A DNA stretch of 64,000 nt from contig NZ_CP156079.1 in assembly GCF_040892545.1 (NCBI RefSeq), positions 4,189,501 through 4,253,500 of the forward strand, given 5' to 3'. This document shows, in pieces, positions 7,237 to 17,277 of the stretch. The position numbers and the translations under genes are program-made. The notes under the pieces were generated by a model. It did no database searches and had not been told where the DNA came from. It saw nothing but the letters and a program-made list of their open reading frames with translations. This stretch comes from Paracidovorax avenae. Its GTDB lineage: Bacteria > Pseudomonadota > Gammaproteobacteria > Burkholderiales > Burkholderiaceae_C. Within the stretch, counting starts at the first letter, position 1. Every line of letters begins with the position of its first letter.

Positions 7237-7494
7237 ACAGCCTGCCATTGTCGCATACGCAGCTGGACCACGAGAAAACCGGCGCATGCGTTTTTGCGGA
7301 ACGCGCAACCCCTCCGCTTGCCGATCGGCCCTCGAAGCCCCAGAAGATGGGACACGAAAGGGCATCCGCGTAGCCCGTTTCACTCGGACGCCTCGACAGA
7401 GGTTTTGTAACCCGCCGGCGCCCGTGTATGGATTACCCTCGAAAGTTACGGTCGAGTTGCTTTTGATGATCCGGCCTTATCGCCAGAACGTCGT

Positions 7495-8184
7495 ATGCCC
7501 CTGTCCGCCTTTTCCCGCCTGCCGTTGGCGCATTACGCGCTTGTCGTCGATGACCACCCGCTCGTCGCACGCGGCATGGCCGAGTTCCTGAGCCTCCACC
7601 CCCGGTTGGAGGAGTGCCGCCATGCCTGCGAAATATCCGAGGCCCTGCGCATCATTGCCTCCCATGGCTCGCCCATTCTGGCCCTGGTGGATTTCTGGCT
7701 CGCGGAGGGTGCAGCCACGTCCTTCATCGACAATCTTTTCGCGATGTCCCCGGGAACACGCGTGTTGGTCGTGAGCGCGGACCACCATCCGGCCATCGTG
7801 CTCAAGACCCGGGCCAGTGGCGCCCACGGATTCATCCACAAGCGGGAACCGCCCGAGACCTTCCACGCCGCCATCAATGCCGTGCTCGATGGCTCGCCCT
7901 GGTTCGACTCCGGGGCGACGGCATGTCTTTCCAGCACGGCCATTGGAGCCGCAACTCCCCGCGAGATCCATCTCTCACCCGCCGATCTCGGCCTGACCCC
8001 GCGCCAGGGCCAGATCCTCGCGCTGGTTCTCGAGGGACTGCCCAACAAGCCCATCGCCAATGCGCTGCATCTGTCGGAGCACACGGTCAAGGAGCACCTC
8101 ACGGCCATTCTGCAAAAGCTCGGCGCCAGCAATCGGGTGGAACTGATCTCCAGGCTGCGCGGTGTCCGGATCGACGAATCCTGA
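7495..8184 (+). CDS. NarL/FixJ-family response regulator
   Basis: A 229-residue two-domain regulator. The receiver (residues 14-130) has the acidic pair D19-D20, phosphoacceptor D66 and conserved K116. The C-terminal LuxR-type helix-turn-helix starts near LTPRQGQIL at about 165 and ends near 222. No sensor kinase gene is adjacent, so the partner and regulon are unknown. The ATG at 7495 is the first of the open frame. The preceding 258 bases hold only the tRNA upstream region and the likely promoter. Confidence 0.88.
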   Translation: MPLSAFSRLPLAHYALVVDDHPLVARGMAEFLSLHPRLEECRHACEISEALRIIASHGSPILALVDFWLAEGAATSFIDNLFAMSPGTRVLVVSADHHPAIVLKTRASGAHGFIHKREPPETFHAAINAVLDGSPWFDSGATACLSSTAIGAATPREIHLSPADLGLTPRQGQILALVLEGLPNKPIANALHLSEHTVKEHLTAILQKLGASNRVELISRLRGVRIDES

Positions 8185-8373
8185 ACCGCCCGGTGCAGCC
8201 GACACAAGGAGTTACGCAATTCCTGCCACGGCGGGGAATGGGCCGAAGGAACGGCCACGTATAAATCCGCGTGCCCCTGGCAGAACCGCCCCGTTCGTGT
8301 ACGGGGATCTCATCGAACTGGGAACTGAAACACATGGCTGGCCCGCACCAGGCCAGCCGGGATTGGAGAAAAC

Positions 8374-8775
8374 ATGAGGATTGCCGCCCCATTGCTTGCC
8401 CTCGGCCTGCTCGCCGCCCCTGCGGCCTGGTCCGCCAACCGCGCCTGCGTGATCGAGGGAAGTATTTCCGTCGCGGGTTCCGGGACGGCGGTGAAAGACT
8501 GCATGGAGTTCTCCTCCGAGGTCTCGGCGGAGCAACTCAAGAGCAGCTGCGACGCAGTCGCCCAGGCGTCGGCCGGGCTGGGCGGCAAACCGGGCAAGGT
8601 CACACTCATGCGCCAATGTCCGCGGCCTGCCAGCGGTGCGTGCAAGGGACTGATGGGCCGGCCGCTCGATGCCTACTACTACGGGCTGTCGGCCGACGCG
8701 GTCCAGCAGAAGCGGCAGGCCTGCGAAACCTCGACCGCCGTGATCAAGGGAGGTACGTGGAGCGACGGCAAGTAG
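8374..8775 (+). CDS. Small secreted cysteine-containing protein
   Basis: A 133-residue protein with a clear Sec signal peptide (hydrophobic residues 4-16, likely cleavage after AWSA near residue 20). The mature part has six cysteines, suggesting disulfides in the periplasm. I do not recognise a family. It stands alone between the response regulator and the convergent hrcA. Its ATG follows GGAGAAAAC, a good ribosome binding site. Confidence 0.75.
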   Translation: MRIAAPLLALGLLAAPAAWSANRACVIEGSISVAGSGTAVKDCMEFSSEVSAEQLKSSCDAVAQASAGLGGKPGKVTLMRQCPRPASGACKGLMGRPLDAYYYGLSADAVQQKRQACETSTAVIKGGTWSDGK

Positions 8776-8793
8776 CCATCCGGGCCGGGCGCC

Positions 8794-9798
8794 CTAGCGG
8801 CGATGGCTCAGCGCGTTGGTCACCAGCTTGGAGGTGATGTCCACGATCTGGATCATGCGGTCGTAGGGCATGCGCGTGGGGCCGATGACGCCCAGCGTTC
8901 CCACGATCTGCCCGTCCACCTCATACGGAGCGCTGACCACCGACAGTTCCTCGAAAGGCACGACCTGGCTTTCGCCTCCGATGAAGATGCGCACGCCTTC
9001 GGCCCGGTTGGAGACGTCCAGCAGGCGCAGTATCTGGGTCTTCTGCTCGAAGAGGTCGAAAGCCTTGCGCAGGTTGCCCATGTCGTTCGAGAAATCGCTC
9101 AGGGCCAGCAGGTTGCGCTCGCCGGAGATGACCACCTCCTCCTGCGAGGCGGCCATGGCCTCGGAGCCGACGTTCACCGCGGCCTGCATGAGGGAAGCGA
9201 TCTCTCCGCGCAACTGGTCCACCTCGGTCTTGAGCCGTTCGCGCACCTCGTCCATCCCCAGGCCGGAATAGTGGCTGTTGAGGAAGTTGGCGGCCTCGGC
9301 CAGCTGGGACTGGGTATGGTCCACTTCGGTGAAGATCACGCGGTTCTGCACATCGCCGTCCGGAGAGACGATGATGACCAGCAGGCGCCGCTCGGAAAGG
9401 CGCAGGAACTCGATGTGGCGGAAGACCGACGGTCGGCGCGGAGCCATGACCACGCCCACGAACTGCGACAGGCTGGACAGCAGTTGCGCCGCGTTCGCGA
9501 TGACCTTCTGCGGCTGGTCGGCCGCGAGTTCGGGGGAGCACAGCTCGCCGCGCTGCACCGTCAACATGGTGTCAACGAACAACCGGTAGCCCTTGGCGGT
9601 GGGGATGCGGCCCGCGGAGGTGTGGGGGCTGGCGATCAGCCCGATGTCCTCCAGGTCGGCCATGACGTTGCGTATCGTGGCCGGAGAAAGGTCCAGGCCG
9701 GACGCCTTCGACAACGTGCGCGAGCCCACCGGCTGGCCGTCGGCGATGTAGCGCTCGATCAGCGCTTTGAGCAACAACTTGGCACGGTCATCGAGCAT
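8794..9798 (-). CDS. hrcA: Heat-inducible transcription repressor HrcA
   Basis: A 334-residue repressor of heat-shock operons that binds CIRCE operators and is kept active by GroEL. The N-terminal winged helix (about 1-70, with [25 protein letters not shown] residues) and the long GAF-like C-terminal domain are full length for the family. The ATG at 9798 is 29 bases from the nadK ATG on the other strand, so the two share a very short promoter region. I see no CIRCE element in that gap. Confidence 0.95.
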   Translation of the reverse strand: MLDDRAKLLLKALIERYIADGQPVGSRTLSKASGLDLSPATIRNVMADLEDIGLIASPHTSAGRIPTAKGYRLFVDTMLTVQRGELCSPELAADQPQKVIANAAQLLSSLSQFVGVVMAPRRPSVFRHIEFLRLSERRLLVIIVSPDGDVQNRVIFTEVDHTQSQLAEAANFLNSHYSGLGMDEVRERLKTEVDQLRGEIASLMQAAVNVGSEAMAASQEEVVISGERNLLALSDFSNDMGNLRKAFDLFEQKTQILRLLDVSNRAEGVRIFIGGESQVVPFEELSVVSAPYEVDGQIVGTLGVIGPTRMPYDRMIQIVDITSKLVTNALSHRR

Positions 9799-9827
9799 TG
9801 AATCATTTTAATGATCTAATTTCCGTG

Positions 9828-10724
9828 ATGAAGCTCAGGTTCCAACGCGTGGCGCTCGTCGGCAAGTACCAGGCGCCCACTTCTGCAGGGATGTCCGACA
9901 GTTCGCGCGACGCGCTGGACGGCATCGCCAGATTCCTGGCCAACGAAGGGTGCGAGGTCGCCCTCGAGGCGGACACCGCCGCGAACACGGGGTTCGCCGA
10001 CTACCCGGCGCTCTCCGTGGAGCGCATCGGGCTGGACTGCGATCTCTGCCTCGTGGTGGGCGGCGACGGCACGATGCTGGGCGTCGGCCGGCAGCTCGCG
10101 CAATACCGCACGCCGCTCATCGGCATCAACCAGGGCCGGCTCGGTTTCATCACCGACATCCCCCTGGGCGAGTACTCCACGGTCCTCAAACCCATGCTGC
10201 GCGGCGAGTACGAGGAAGACCTGCGCCCGCTCATGCGGGCCCGGGTGATGCGCCAGGGCCAGTGCGTGTTCGAGGCCCTGGCGATGAACGACGTGGTGGT
10301 CAACCGCGGGTCCACCTCCGGGATGGTCGAACTGCGCGTGGAAGTGGGTGGCCATTTCGTCTCCAACCAGCGTGCAGACGGCCTCATCATCGCGTCGCCC
10401 ACGGGCTCCACTGCCTATGCCCTGTCCGCAGGCGGCCCGATGCTGCATCCGACGATTCCCGGATGGGTGCTGGCGCCGATCGCGCCGCACACGCTGTCGA
10501 ACCGTCCCATCGTGCTGTCGGACAGCATGGAAGTGGCCGTGGAAGTCGTCAGCGGGCGCGATGTCAGCGCGAATTTCGACATGCAGTCGCTCGCGTCCCT
10601 GCAGCACGGCGACCGCATCCTGGTACAGCGCTCGGACTACCGGGCGCGCTTTCTCCATCCGCGCGGCTGGAACTACTTCGCCACGCTGCGCAAGAAGCTC
10701 CGCTGGAACGAAGGAGGCTACTGA
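9828..10724 (+). CDS. nadK: NAD kinase
   Basis: A 298-residue enzyme that phosphorylates NAD to NADP in the cytoplasm. The GGDGTMLG motif and [10 protein letters not shown] mark the NAD kinase fold, and the length is normal. The ATG at 9828 is preferred. An upstream TTG at 9798 would overlap the hrcA start and add ten residues not typical of the family. The gene heads a plus-strand run nadK-recN-rapZ with a two-base gap to recN. Confidence 0.95.
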   Translation: MKLRFQRVALVGKYQAPTSAGMSDSSRDALDGIARFLANEGCEVALEADTAANTGFADYPALSVERIGLDCDLCLVVGGDGTMLGVGRQLAQYRTPLIGINQGRLGFITDIPLGEYSTVLKPMLRGEYEEDLRPLMRARVMRQGQCVFEALAMNDVVVNRGSTSGMVELRVEVGGHFVSNQRADGLIIASPTGSTAYALSAGGPMLHPTIPGWVLAPIAPHTLSNRPIVLSDSMEVAVEVVSGRDVSANFDMQSLASLQHGDRILVQRSDYRARFLHPRGWNYFATLRKKLRWNEGGY

Positions 10725-10726
10725 GC

Positions 10727-12400
10727 ATGGCGTTGAAGCGGATTGCGCTGCGTGATTTCGTGATCGTCGAGTCCCTCGAGCTGGACCTTCATTCCGGATT
10801 CACCGTCCTGACCGGCGAGACCGGCGCCGGCAAGTCCATCCTCATCGATGCCCTGCAGCTGCTGCTGGGTGCGCGCGCCGATCCGGGCGTGGTCCGGGAA
10901 GGCGCTGCGTCCACCGACCTGTGCGCGGAGTTCGACGGCACTCCCGCCATCGCGGCCTGGCTGGACGATGCGGGCATTCCTCCGGAAGACGGCCTGCTGC
11001 TGCGCCGCACCATCGACACCCAGGGCAAGAGCCGCGCGTGGATCAACGGAGTGCCGGTGACCGCGACGCAGATGCGCACCCTGGGCTCCCACCTCCTCGA
11101 CATCCACGGCCAGCACGCCTGGCAGAGCCTCACGCGCGCGGACGCGGTGCGCGGCCTGCTGGATGCGTACGGCGGCATCCGCCCGGAAGGCCTGCAGCCC
11201 CTCTGGACGCGATGGCGCGACGACCGCAAGGCACTGGATGCCGCCATCGCGGGCCAGAACGACATCCAGCAGGAACGCGACCGGCTCCAGTGGCAGATCG
11301 CGGAGATGCAGAAGCTCGCCCCCGCCGATGGCGAATGGGAAGAGTTGAACGCGCAGCACACGCGCCTGTCGCATGCGCAGGCGCTGATCGACACGGCACA
11401 GGCGGCGCTGGGGGCGCTGGAGGACGACGAATCGGGCGCGCACGGCCCGCTGGTGCGCGCCCGCGGCCTGCTGGAAGCCAAGGCGTCGCTGGACCCACAG
11501 TTCCAGTCCATGCTGGACGTGCTGGCGTCCTGCCTGGCCCAGGCATCGGACGTGGCACATTCGCTCCAGGCCTACCTGCGCCACACCGACGTGGATCCGG
11601 ACCGGCTCGAAACGCTGGATGCGCGCATGGGGCTCTGGATGTCGCTGGCTCGGCGCTTCAAGCGCCAGCCCCAGGACCTGCCCGCGCTGCTCGCCGGCTG
11701 GGAGGAAGAACTTGCCCGCCTGGACGGGGCCTCGGACGTGGAGGCCCTGGCCGAGCAGGCCCGCCGGAGCGAAGCCGCCTACATGCAGGCGGCCCGGGAG
11801 ATTTCGCAGAAGCGCGCCAAGGCCGCTCCACAGCTCGCGCGCGCCATCACGCAGGCCATGCAGGGCCTGGGCATGAAGGGCGGCCGCTTCGACGTGGCGC
11901 TGGACACGCAGGCCGAGCCGGGCCCGCACGGGCTGGACAGCGTGGCGTTCCTGGTGGCGGGCCACCAGGGAGTGACGCCGCGCCCGATCGGCAAGGTGGC
12001 CTCGGGCGGCGAGCTGTCGCGCATCTCGCTGGCGATCTCGGTGACCACGAGCCGCCTGGGCGAAGCGCCGACGCTGATCTTCGACGAGGTCGATTCCGGC
12101 GTCGGCGGCTCCGTTGCGGAAACCGTGGGCCAGCTGATGCAGCGGCTCGGCCGCGACCGGCAGGTGCTGGCCGTGACCCACCTGCCACAGGTGGCCGCGT
12201 GCGCGGACCACCACCTGGTCGTGTCCAAGCGCTCCCGCCAGCAGGGGACGGTCAGCACCGTCGCGGCCGCGGAAGGCGACCGCCGCATCCAGGAAATGGC
12301 GCGCATGCTCGGCGGCGAGCGCGCTTCGGCGGCCACCCTGGCGCACGCCCGCGAGATGCTGGACAACAGCCGAGCGGCAGCCAAGGGAGTCCGGGCATGA
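10727..12400 (+). CDS. recN: DNA repair protein RecN
   Basis: A 557-residue SMC-like ATPase of double-strand break repair. The Walker A motif GETGAGKS lies near residue 30. A long coiled-coil middle follows, then the C-terminal Walker [14 protein letters not shown] near 450. The length is standard. The ATG at 10727 starts two bases after the nadK stop. The last codon overlaps the rapZ start as ATGA, so the genes are translationally coupled. Confidence 0.96.
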   Translation: MALKRIALRDFVIVESLELDLHSGFTVLTGETGAGKSILIDALQLLLGARADPGVVREGAASTDLCAEFDGTPAIAAWLDDAGIPPEDGLLLRRTIDTQGKSRAWINGVPVTATQMRTLGSHLLDIHGQHAWQSLTRADAVRGLLDAYGGIRPEGLQPLWTRWRDDRKALDAAIAGQNDIQQERDRLQWQIAEMQKLAPADGEWEELNAQHTRLSHAQALIDTAQAALGALEDDESGAHGPLVRARGLLEAKASLDPQFQSMLDVLASCLAQASDVAHSLQAYLRHTDVDPDRLETLDARMGLWMSLARRFKRQPQDLPALLAGWEEELARLDGASDVEALAEQARRSEAAYMQAAREISQKRAKAAPQLARAITQAMQGLGMKGGRFDVALDTQAEPGPHGLDSVAFLVAGHQGVTPRPIGKVASGGELSRISLAISVTTSRLGEAPTLIFDEVDSGVGGSVAETVGQLMQRLGRDRQVLAVTHLPQVAACADHHLVVSKRSRQQGTVSTVAAAEGDRRIQEMARMLGGERASAATLAHAREMLDNSRAAAKGVRA

Positions 12401-13269
12401 CGGCCGACACCCTGGAGATCGTGCTGATCACGGGCATGTCGGGCTCCGGCAAGTCCGTGGCGCTGCACGCGCTGGAAGACGCGGGCTACTACTGCGTGGA
12501 CAACCTGCCCCCCGAACTGCTCGCGGCCTTCGTGGCGCTGGAGCACCAGCACCACGGCAACCGGGTGGCCATCGCCATGGATGTGCGCAGCGCGACGGCG
12601 CTGCCCCTGGTGCCGCAGCAGCTGCGCCGCCTGCGCGCGGAAGGCGTGACCGTGCATTCGCTGTTCCTGGATGCCACGACGGACACGCTGGTGCGCCGCT
12701 TCTCGGAAACACGCCGCCGCCATCCGCTGTCCCGCGATGAGTGGTATGGCGAGCCGCATGCGCTCCTGGAAACCATCGAACTCGAGCGCGAACTGCTTGC
12801 CGACCTGCGCGAACAGTCGCATGTCATCGACACCAGTGCCATCCGCGCCGCGCAGCTGCAGGGTTATGTGAAGAGCCTGATGCCCGCGCTGCCCGGGCAG
12901 CTGACCCTGGTGTTCCAGTCGTTCGCGTTCAAGCGGGGCGTGCCGGTGGACGCGGACTATGTCTTCGACGTGCGCATGCTGCCGAACCCGCACTACGAGC
13001 CCGGCCTGCGCCACCTCACGGGCAAGGACCAGCCGGTGGTGCATTACCTGGAACAGGCTCCGGAAGTGCTGCAGATGCGCGAGCACATCTCCGGCTTCCT
13101 GGGGCACTGGCTCGAGCCGCTGGCGCAGAACCACCGCAGCTATGTCACGGTGGCGATCGGCTGCACGGGCGGGCAGCACCGGTCCGTCTATCTCGTCGAG
13201 CAACTTGCGGCGGAATTTTCCGACCGCTGGACGACGCTGCGACGCCACCGGGAACTCGACGGACGCTAG
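12397..13269 (+). CDS. rapZ: RNase adapter protein RapZ
   Basis: A 290-residue P-loop protein that in enterobacteria binds small RNAs and guides RNase E; elsewhere it is also a nucleotide-binding sensor. Walker A is GMSGSGKS at residues 14-21, and the C-terminal domain carries the conserved [10 protein letters not shown]. The ATG overlaps the recN stop by four bases. The gene ends 27 bases from the convergent mutY end. No GlmS or PTS gene is nearby, so its local target is unknown. Confidence 0.95.
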   Translation: MTADTLEIVLITGMSGSGKSVALHALEDAGYYCVDNLPPELLAAFVALEHQHHGNRVAIAMDVRSATALPLVPQQLRRLRAEGVTVHSLFLDATTDTLVRRFSETRRRHPLSRDEWYGEPHALLETIELERELLADLREQSHVIDTSAIRAAQLQGYVKSLMPALPGQLTLVFQSFAFKRGVPVDADYVFDVRMLPNPHYEPGLRHLTGKDQPVVHYLEQAPEVLQMREHISGFLGHWLEPLAQNHRSYVTVAIGCTGGQHRSVYLVEQLAAEFSDRWTTLRRHRELDGR

Positions 13270-13296
13270 GCGCGGGCCTTGCCCGGGCGTCCCGGC

Positions 13297-14388
13297 TCAG
13301 GCTTCCAGGGCTGCCGCGGCGGGCAGCCGCAATTGTTCCAGGAGCTTGCGCACGGGGGCCGGCAATCCCAGCGCCTTCCATTGCGCGGCCGTGTACCAGC
13401 CTCCCTCCTGCCCGGCTTCGGCCCGGCCGGGCGCGACAGTTTCCGGCCCGCGCACCAGCAGGGGATGCAGGTGCAGGTCCCGGTGCGTGAGGACATGGAA
13501 TACGGCATCCAGTTCCCGCGGCGGGCGGACCACGCCCCGCTGCGCCAGCCAGTCCCCCGCCTCCTCCCGGCTGTCGAACATGGGCGGGCAATGCAGGCCG
13601 GCCCAGATGCCCTCGGAAGGCCTGCGCTGCAGCCAGAGGCGCCCCTCGCCGTCGTGCAGCAGCGGAAACCACCACGCCTGCGCCCGCCGCTGCAGCTTGC
13701 GCGTGCGCACAGGGTAATCCTCGGGATTGCCGGCCCGGGCCGCCACGCACTGCGGCTGCAGGGGGCAGAGAATGCAGGCGGGCTCGCGCGGCGTGCAGAG
13801 GCTCGCACCCAGGTCCATCAGGCCCTGCGTGTAGCGGGGCATGGATTCATGCAGGTCGTCGAGCGGCAGCAACTCGCTGGCGCGATCCCACAGGTCACGC
13901 TCGTTGCGGGCGACGGCCAGGTCGGCATCGAAGCCGAGCACCCGCGTGAGCACCCGCCGGACGTTGGCGTCCAGAATGGGCACGCGCTCCGCGAAGCAGA
14001 AGGAGGCGATCGCACCGGCGGTGGAACGGCCGATGCCGGGCAGGCCGGCCAGGGCCTCGGCGGAGCGCGGAAACTCCCCGCCGTACCGGTCCACGACCTC
14101 CCTGGCGCACCGGTGCAGATTGCGGGCCCGACTGTAGTAGCCCAGGCCGCTCCAAAGGGCCATGACATCGTCCTCAGGCGCCGCGGCCAGGGCGCGCACG
14201 TCGGGGAACCGGGCCAGGAACCGGGTGTAGTAGTCCAGTACCGTACTGACCTGCGTCTGCTGCAGCATGATTTCGGACAGCCAGACCCGGTAGGGGTCGC
14301 GCGTCTGCTGCCATGGCAGGTGGTTGCGGCCATGCACGGCCTGCCAACGCACCACTTCGGTGGCGATATCGGGGGACGCGCGCTTCAT
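13297..14388 (-). CDS. mutY: A/G-specific adenine glycosylase MutY
   Basis: A 363-residue glycosylase that removes adenine mispaired with 8-oxoguanine. The helix-hairpin-helix LAGLPGIGRSTAGAIASF is followed by the Asp of ILDANVRRV. The iron-sulfur loop has the spacing Cx6Cx2Cx5C near residues 190-210. The C-terminal NUDIX-like domain for 8-oxoG recognition is complete. The ATG at 14388 overlaps the stop of the upstream GTPase as ATGA, which ties the gene to mutM and the GTPase in one operon. The frame continues upstream, but only in the shadow of that GTPase. Confidence 0.96.
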   Translation of the reverse strand: MKRASPDIATEVVRWQAVHGRNHLPWQQTRDPYRVWLSEIMLQQTQVSTVLDYYTRFLARFPDVRALAAAPEDDVMALWSGLGYYSRARNLHRCAREVVDRYGGEFPRSAEALAGLPGIGRSTAGAIASFCFAERVPILDANVRRVLTRVLGFDADLAVARNERDLWDRASELLPLDDLHESMPRYTQGLMDLGASLCTPREPACILCPLQPQCVAARAGNPEDYPVRTRKLQRRAQAWWFPLLHDGEGRLWLQRRPSEGIWAGLHCPPMFDSREEAGDWLAQRGVVRPPRELDAVFHVLTHRDLHLHPLLVRGPETVAPGRAEAGQEGGWYTAAQWKALGLPAPVRKLLEQLRLPAAAALEA

Positions 14389-16346
14389 GCGGACAGCGGC
14401 GTCCGGGGCTGCGGCTTGCCGTTTTCCGCGGGCAGGGAGGCCAGTTGCTCCGTCAGCTCGTGCAGGCGCGCCTCCAGCTGCGCGAGTTCCTGCTCGGCCT
14501 GCTCGATCTCCGCGATGCGCTCCACGAGGCCGCTGGCGGCATGCTGGATGCGGTCCACCGCCTCGATGCGCCGGGCGAAGCTGCGCTTGCGCTCGCGCAA
14601 CTGCGCGTCGAGTTGCGCCGTGGCGGACTTGCTCCACAGCTCCAGGTCGTTCGCGGCCGATTCGAACACGGTGCGCAGACGCATTCCCAGCGCCCGCACG
14701 AGGCGGTGGGTGAAATCGGGCTGCGCCAGACGCAGGGTGTTGCCCACGCCGATGTACTGCAGGTGGCGGCCCTCGATCTGCTGGATCTCGGCAAGGAAAC
14801 CATCGAGCCGGGGCGTGGCGGGTACCTGCAGGGAGAAGCCGAAATCCGCATTGAGCTGGCGGAACGTTCCCCCCAGCATGGCGTGGATCTCGGTGGCGGA
14901 GGCCTGGGCCTTGTCCATGATGGCGCGCAGCCGCTCGAACGTCTCCGCGTACACCTTGCGGACCCCGAGCTTCAGCCCCTTTTGCTGGAGGGTCTCGACC
15001 AGCGACGTCATCTCCGCCTTCAGCGAGCGCGCACCCAGGTCATGGAAGATGTCGCGCAGCAGCTTCAGGTGCACGGCGCGCACCGCCTGGATCTTGGCGG
15101 CGCTGGCGTCGAATTCGCGCTGCTCCTGCTCGATGCGTACGCGCATGGACTCGATCACCGATGCATTCTTGCCGCGCAGGCTGCGCAGCTCCAGCATCTG
15201 GTCGTCGAGATCGCGGCGGCGGATATTGATCGTGCGGCCCGCTTCCGAGCGCAGGGACGCCACGCCGGCCGTCACGGCCGAACGCAGGATGGCCTGGCGC
15301 TTGCCCATCACGCCCTGCCCCAGCGCATCCTCCAGCGCCGGCAATCCGCTCGATTCCAGCAGCACGTCGTCGCAGTGGATCTTGGACACCAGGCCCTTCT
15401 GGGCGGACACCAGCAACACCTGGTCAGGCGCCACGCCCAGCATGTCGGCGGAGGCCAGGCGCTGGCGATCCAGTTGCTCCTGCACCTGGGTCGGGGAATT
15501 CAGCGTGTCCCACAAGGTATCGATCTTGTTGAGCACCACCAGCTGCGCATCCGCATGGCCCACGGACGGCGCCACATGCTGGCGCCAGATCTCCAGGTCC
15601 GACCGCGTGACGCCGGTATCCGCGCCCAGGATGAACACCACGGCATGGGCCTGCGGGATGAGATTGATGGTGAGCTCGGGCTCCGCGCCCACGGCGTTGA
15701 GGCCGGGGGTGTCCAGGATGACCAGGCCCTGCCGCAACAGGGGATGGGGAATGTTGATCAGCGCATGGCGCCACGCCGGCACTTCCACCAGCCCTTTCGC
15801 GTCGGGCACGGGATTTTCCTGCGGCTGGTCGTCGTGCCAGAAGCCGAGGGCGCGCGCCTCGTCCTGCGTGACCCGGCGCACTTCCGAAACCTTCTCGATG
15901 GCCTGGGCGAGCTGCTCGGCATCGCCGACATTCAGCGGGACTTCGCTCCACTGGTCCGGCCGCAGCCGCCATTCGGCCAGGCCCTGGGGCTGCATGCGTG
16001 TCTCGATGGGCAGCAGCCTCAGGCTGTTGGGCAGCGACGGGTCGTACCCGAGCTCGGTCGGGCACATGGTGGTGCGCCCTGCACTGGCCGGCATGATGCG
16101 GCGGCCATAGTCGGCGAAGAAGATCGCGTTGATGAGTTCGGACTTGCCACGCGAGAACTCCGCGACGAATGCGACCATGACCTTGTCGCTGCGCACCTGG
16201 TCTTCCAGGCGGCGCAGCTTTTCCTCGATGGCCGCATCCATGAGGGCATGGGACGACATCCATTCCCCCAGGTGCTTCAGCTGCAGCGCGAAAGCGCGCC
16301 GCCAGGCGCCATGCTGGTCGAATTGCTCGTTGAAAGAAGGTCCCAC
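14385..16346 (-). CDS. Dynamin-like GTPase
   Basis: A 653-residue large GTPase. G1 is AEFSRGKS near residue 63, G3 is DTPGLN near 220, and G4 is NKID near 280. The C-terminal half is mostly helical with long coiled coils, as in bacterial dynamin-like proteins that remodel or protect membranes. No clear transmembrane segment is seen. The start is GTG at 16346 with AGGAG just upstream; a longer frame to 16517 lacks a ribosome binding site. It lies between mutM (86 bases upstream) and mutY (four-base overlap), so co-expression with oxidative DNA repair is likely. Its exact role is unknown. Confidence 0.85.
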   Translation of the reverse strand: MGPSFNEQFDQHGAWRRAFALQLKHLGEWMSSHALMDAAIEEKLRRLEDQVRSDKVMVAFVAEFSRGKSELINAIFFADYGRRIMPASAGRTTMCPTELGYDPSLPNSLRLLPIETRMQPQGLAEWRLRPDQWSEVPLNVGDAEQLAQAIEKVSEVRRVTQDEARALGFWHDDQPQENPVPDAKGLVEVPAWRHALINIPHPLLRQGLVILDTPGLNAVGAEPELTINLIPQAHAVVFILGADTGVTRSDLEIWRQHVAPSVGHADAQLVVLNKIDTLWDTLNSPTQVQEQLDRQRLASADMLGVAPDQVLLVSAQKGLVSKIHCDDVLLESSGLPALEDALGQGVMGKRQAILRSAVTAGVASLRSEAGRTINIRRRDLDDQMLELRSLRGKNASVIESMRVRIEQEQREFDASAAKIQAVRAVHLKLLRDIFHDLGARSLKAEMTSLVETLQQKGLKLGVRKVYAETFERLRAIMDKAQASATEIHAMLGGTFRQLNADFGFSLQVPATPRLDGFLAEIQQIEGRHLQYIGVGNTLRLAQPDFTHRLVRALGMRLRTVFESAANDLELWSKSATAQLDAQLRERKRSFARRIEAVDRIQHAASGLVERIAEIEQAEQELAQLEARLHELTEQLASLPAENGKPQPRTPLSA

Positions 16347-16432
16347 GGTGCTCCTGGAGGTGGATGCTGCGCTGCTGCCCTGCAGGCACATGCAAAATAT
16401 ATCAGCACCCCGGGCGGGATTGCCCGCCCAAA

Positions 16433-17248
16433 TCAGGGCCGCTGGCAGCGGATGCAATAGTACGTGCTGCGCTGCCCCTGCCGCATGGAGCGTATCGGCG
16501 TTCCGCAGGTACGGCACGGCAGGCCCTCGCGCCCATAGACGTGGGCTTCGAGCTGGAAATGCCCGGCGTTGCCATCCACGCCGGCGAAGTCCCGCAGCGT
16601 GCTGCCGCCGCGCTCCACCGCCCGCGCCAGCACCGTGCGGATGGCCTCGTGCAGGCGCCGGGCACGCAGCGGCCCGATCGACGAGGCACGCGCCGTCGGC
16701 CGGATGCCGGCCAGGAACAGCGCCTCGGACGCATAGATATTGCCGACACCGACCACCGCCCTGCCGCCGAGCAGGAACTGCTTGACGGGCAGCCGGCTGG
16801 CCCGCAGCGCCGCCACGAAGCCCTCCAGCGTGAAGGTATCGCCGAGCGGTTCCACCCCGAGCCGGCCCAGCAGCTTCACCGCCTGCGGACTCGTCTCGGA
16901 ATCCGCCCAGACAACGGCCCCGAAGCGGCGCGGGTCCTTCAGGCGCAGCGTGCCCCGGCTGGTGGCCATGAGGAAATGGTCGTGCGCGCCGGGCGACTCG
17001 GCACTCCGGTCGAAGCGCAGGCTCCCGGACATGCCCAGATGGATCAGCAGCATGCCGCGGTCCAGGTCCACCAGCAGGTATTTGCCGCGGCGCCGCACGG
17101 CCACCACGCGCAGACCGTGCAGGTCTTCGGGCGCGCAGCCCAGCGGCCAGCGCAGCGACTTTCCCAGGACCACGGATTCGATCACCGCACCCGCCATGGC
17201 GTCCGCGATGCCGCGGCGCGTGACTTCCACCTCGGGCAACTCAGGCAT
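16433..17248 (-). CDS. mutM: Formamidopyrimidine-DNA glycosylase MutM
   Basis: A 271-residue glycosylase/AP lyase that excises 8-oxoguanine paired with C. The catalytic N-terminus is PELPEVE after the initiator Met. GKYLLVDL carries the conserved Lys, and the C-terminal zinc finger begins CRTCG and ends CIRCQ. The ATG at 17248 is fixed by the catalytic Pro2, although the frame runs further upstream. It is the first gene of the mutM-GTPase-mutY operon and is divergent from the TPR gene. Confidence 0.97.
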   Translation of the reverse strand: MPELPEVEVTRRGIADAMAGAVIESVVLGKSLRWPLGCAPEDLHGLRVVAVRRRGKYLLVDLDRGMLLIHLGMSGSLRFDRSAESPGAHDHFLMATSRGTLRLKDPRRFGAVVWADSETSPQAVKLLGRLGVEPLGDTFTLEGFVAALRASRLPVKQFLLGGRAVVGVGNIYASEALFLAGIRPTARASSIGPLRARRLHEAIRTVLARAVERGGSTLRDFAGVDGNAGHFQLEAHVYGREGLPCRTCGTPIRSMRQGQRSTYYCIRCQRP

Positions 17249-17277
17249 ATGGTCGGGCTCCGGAAACTGTATCTGGC

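Noticed and set aside
7237..7300. Sigma-70 promoter for the tRNA-Ile gene
   Set aside because: A GACAAT box lies upstream on the minus strand, but no well-spaced -35 box is visible, so I do not list it as a feature.
8803..9801. 332-codon plus-strand open frame
   Set aside because: Exact antisense shadow of hrcA, His/Gln/Val-rich with no recognisable motif.
9799..9827. CIRCE element for HrcA autoregulation
   Set aside because: The 29-base hrcA/nadK gap lacks the TTAGCACTC-N9-GAGTGCTAA inverted repeat.
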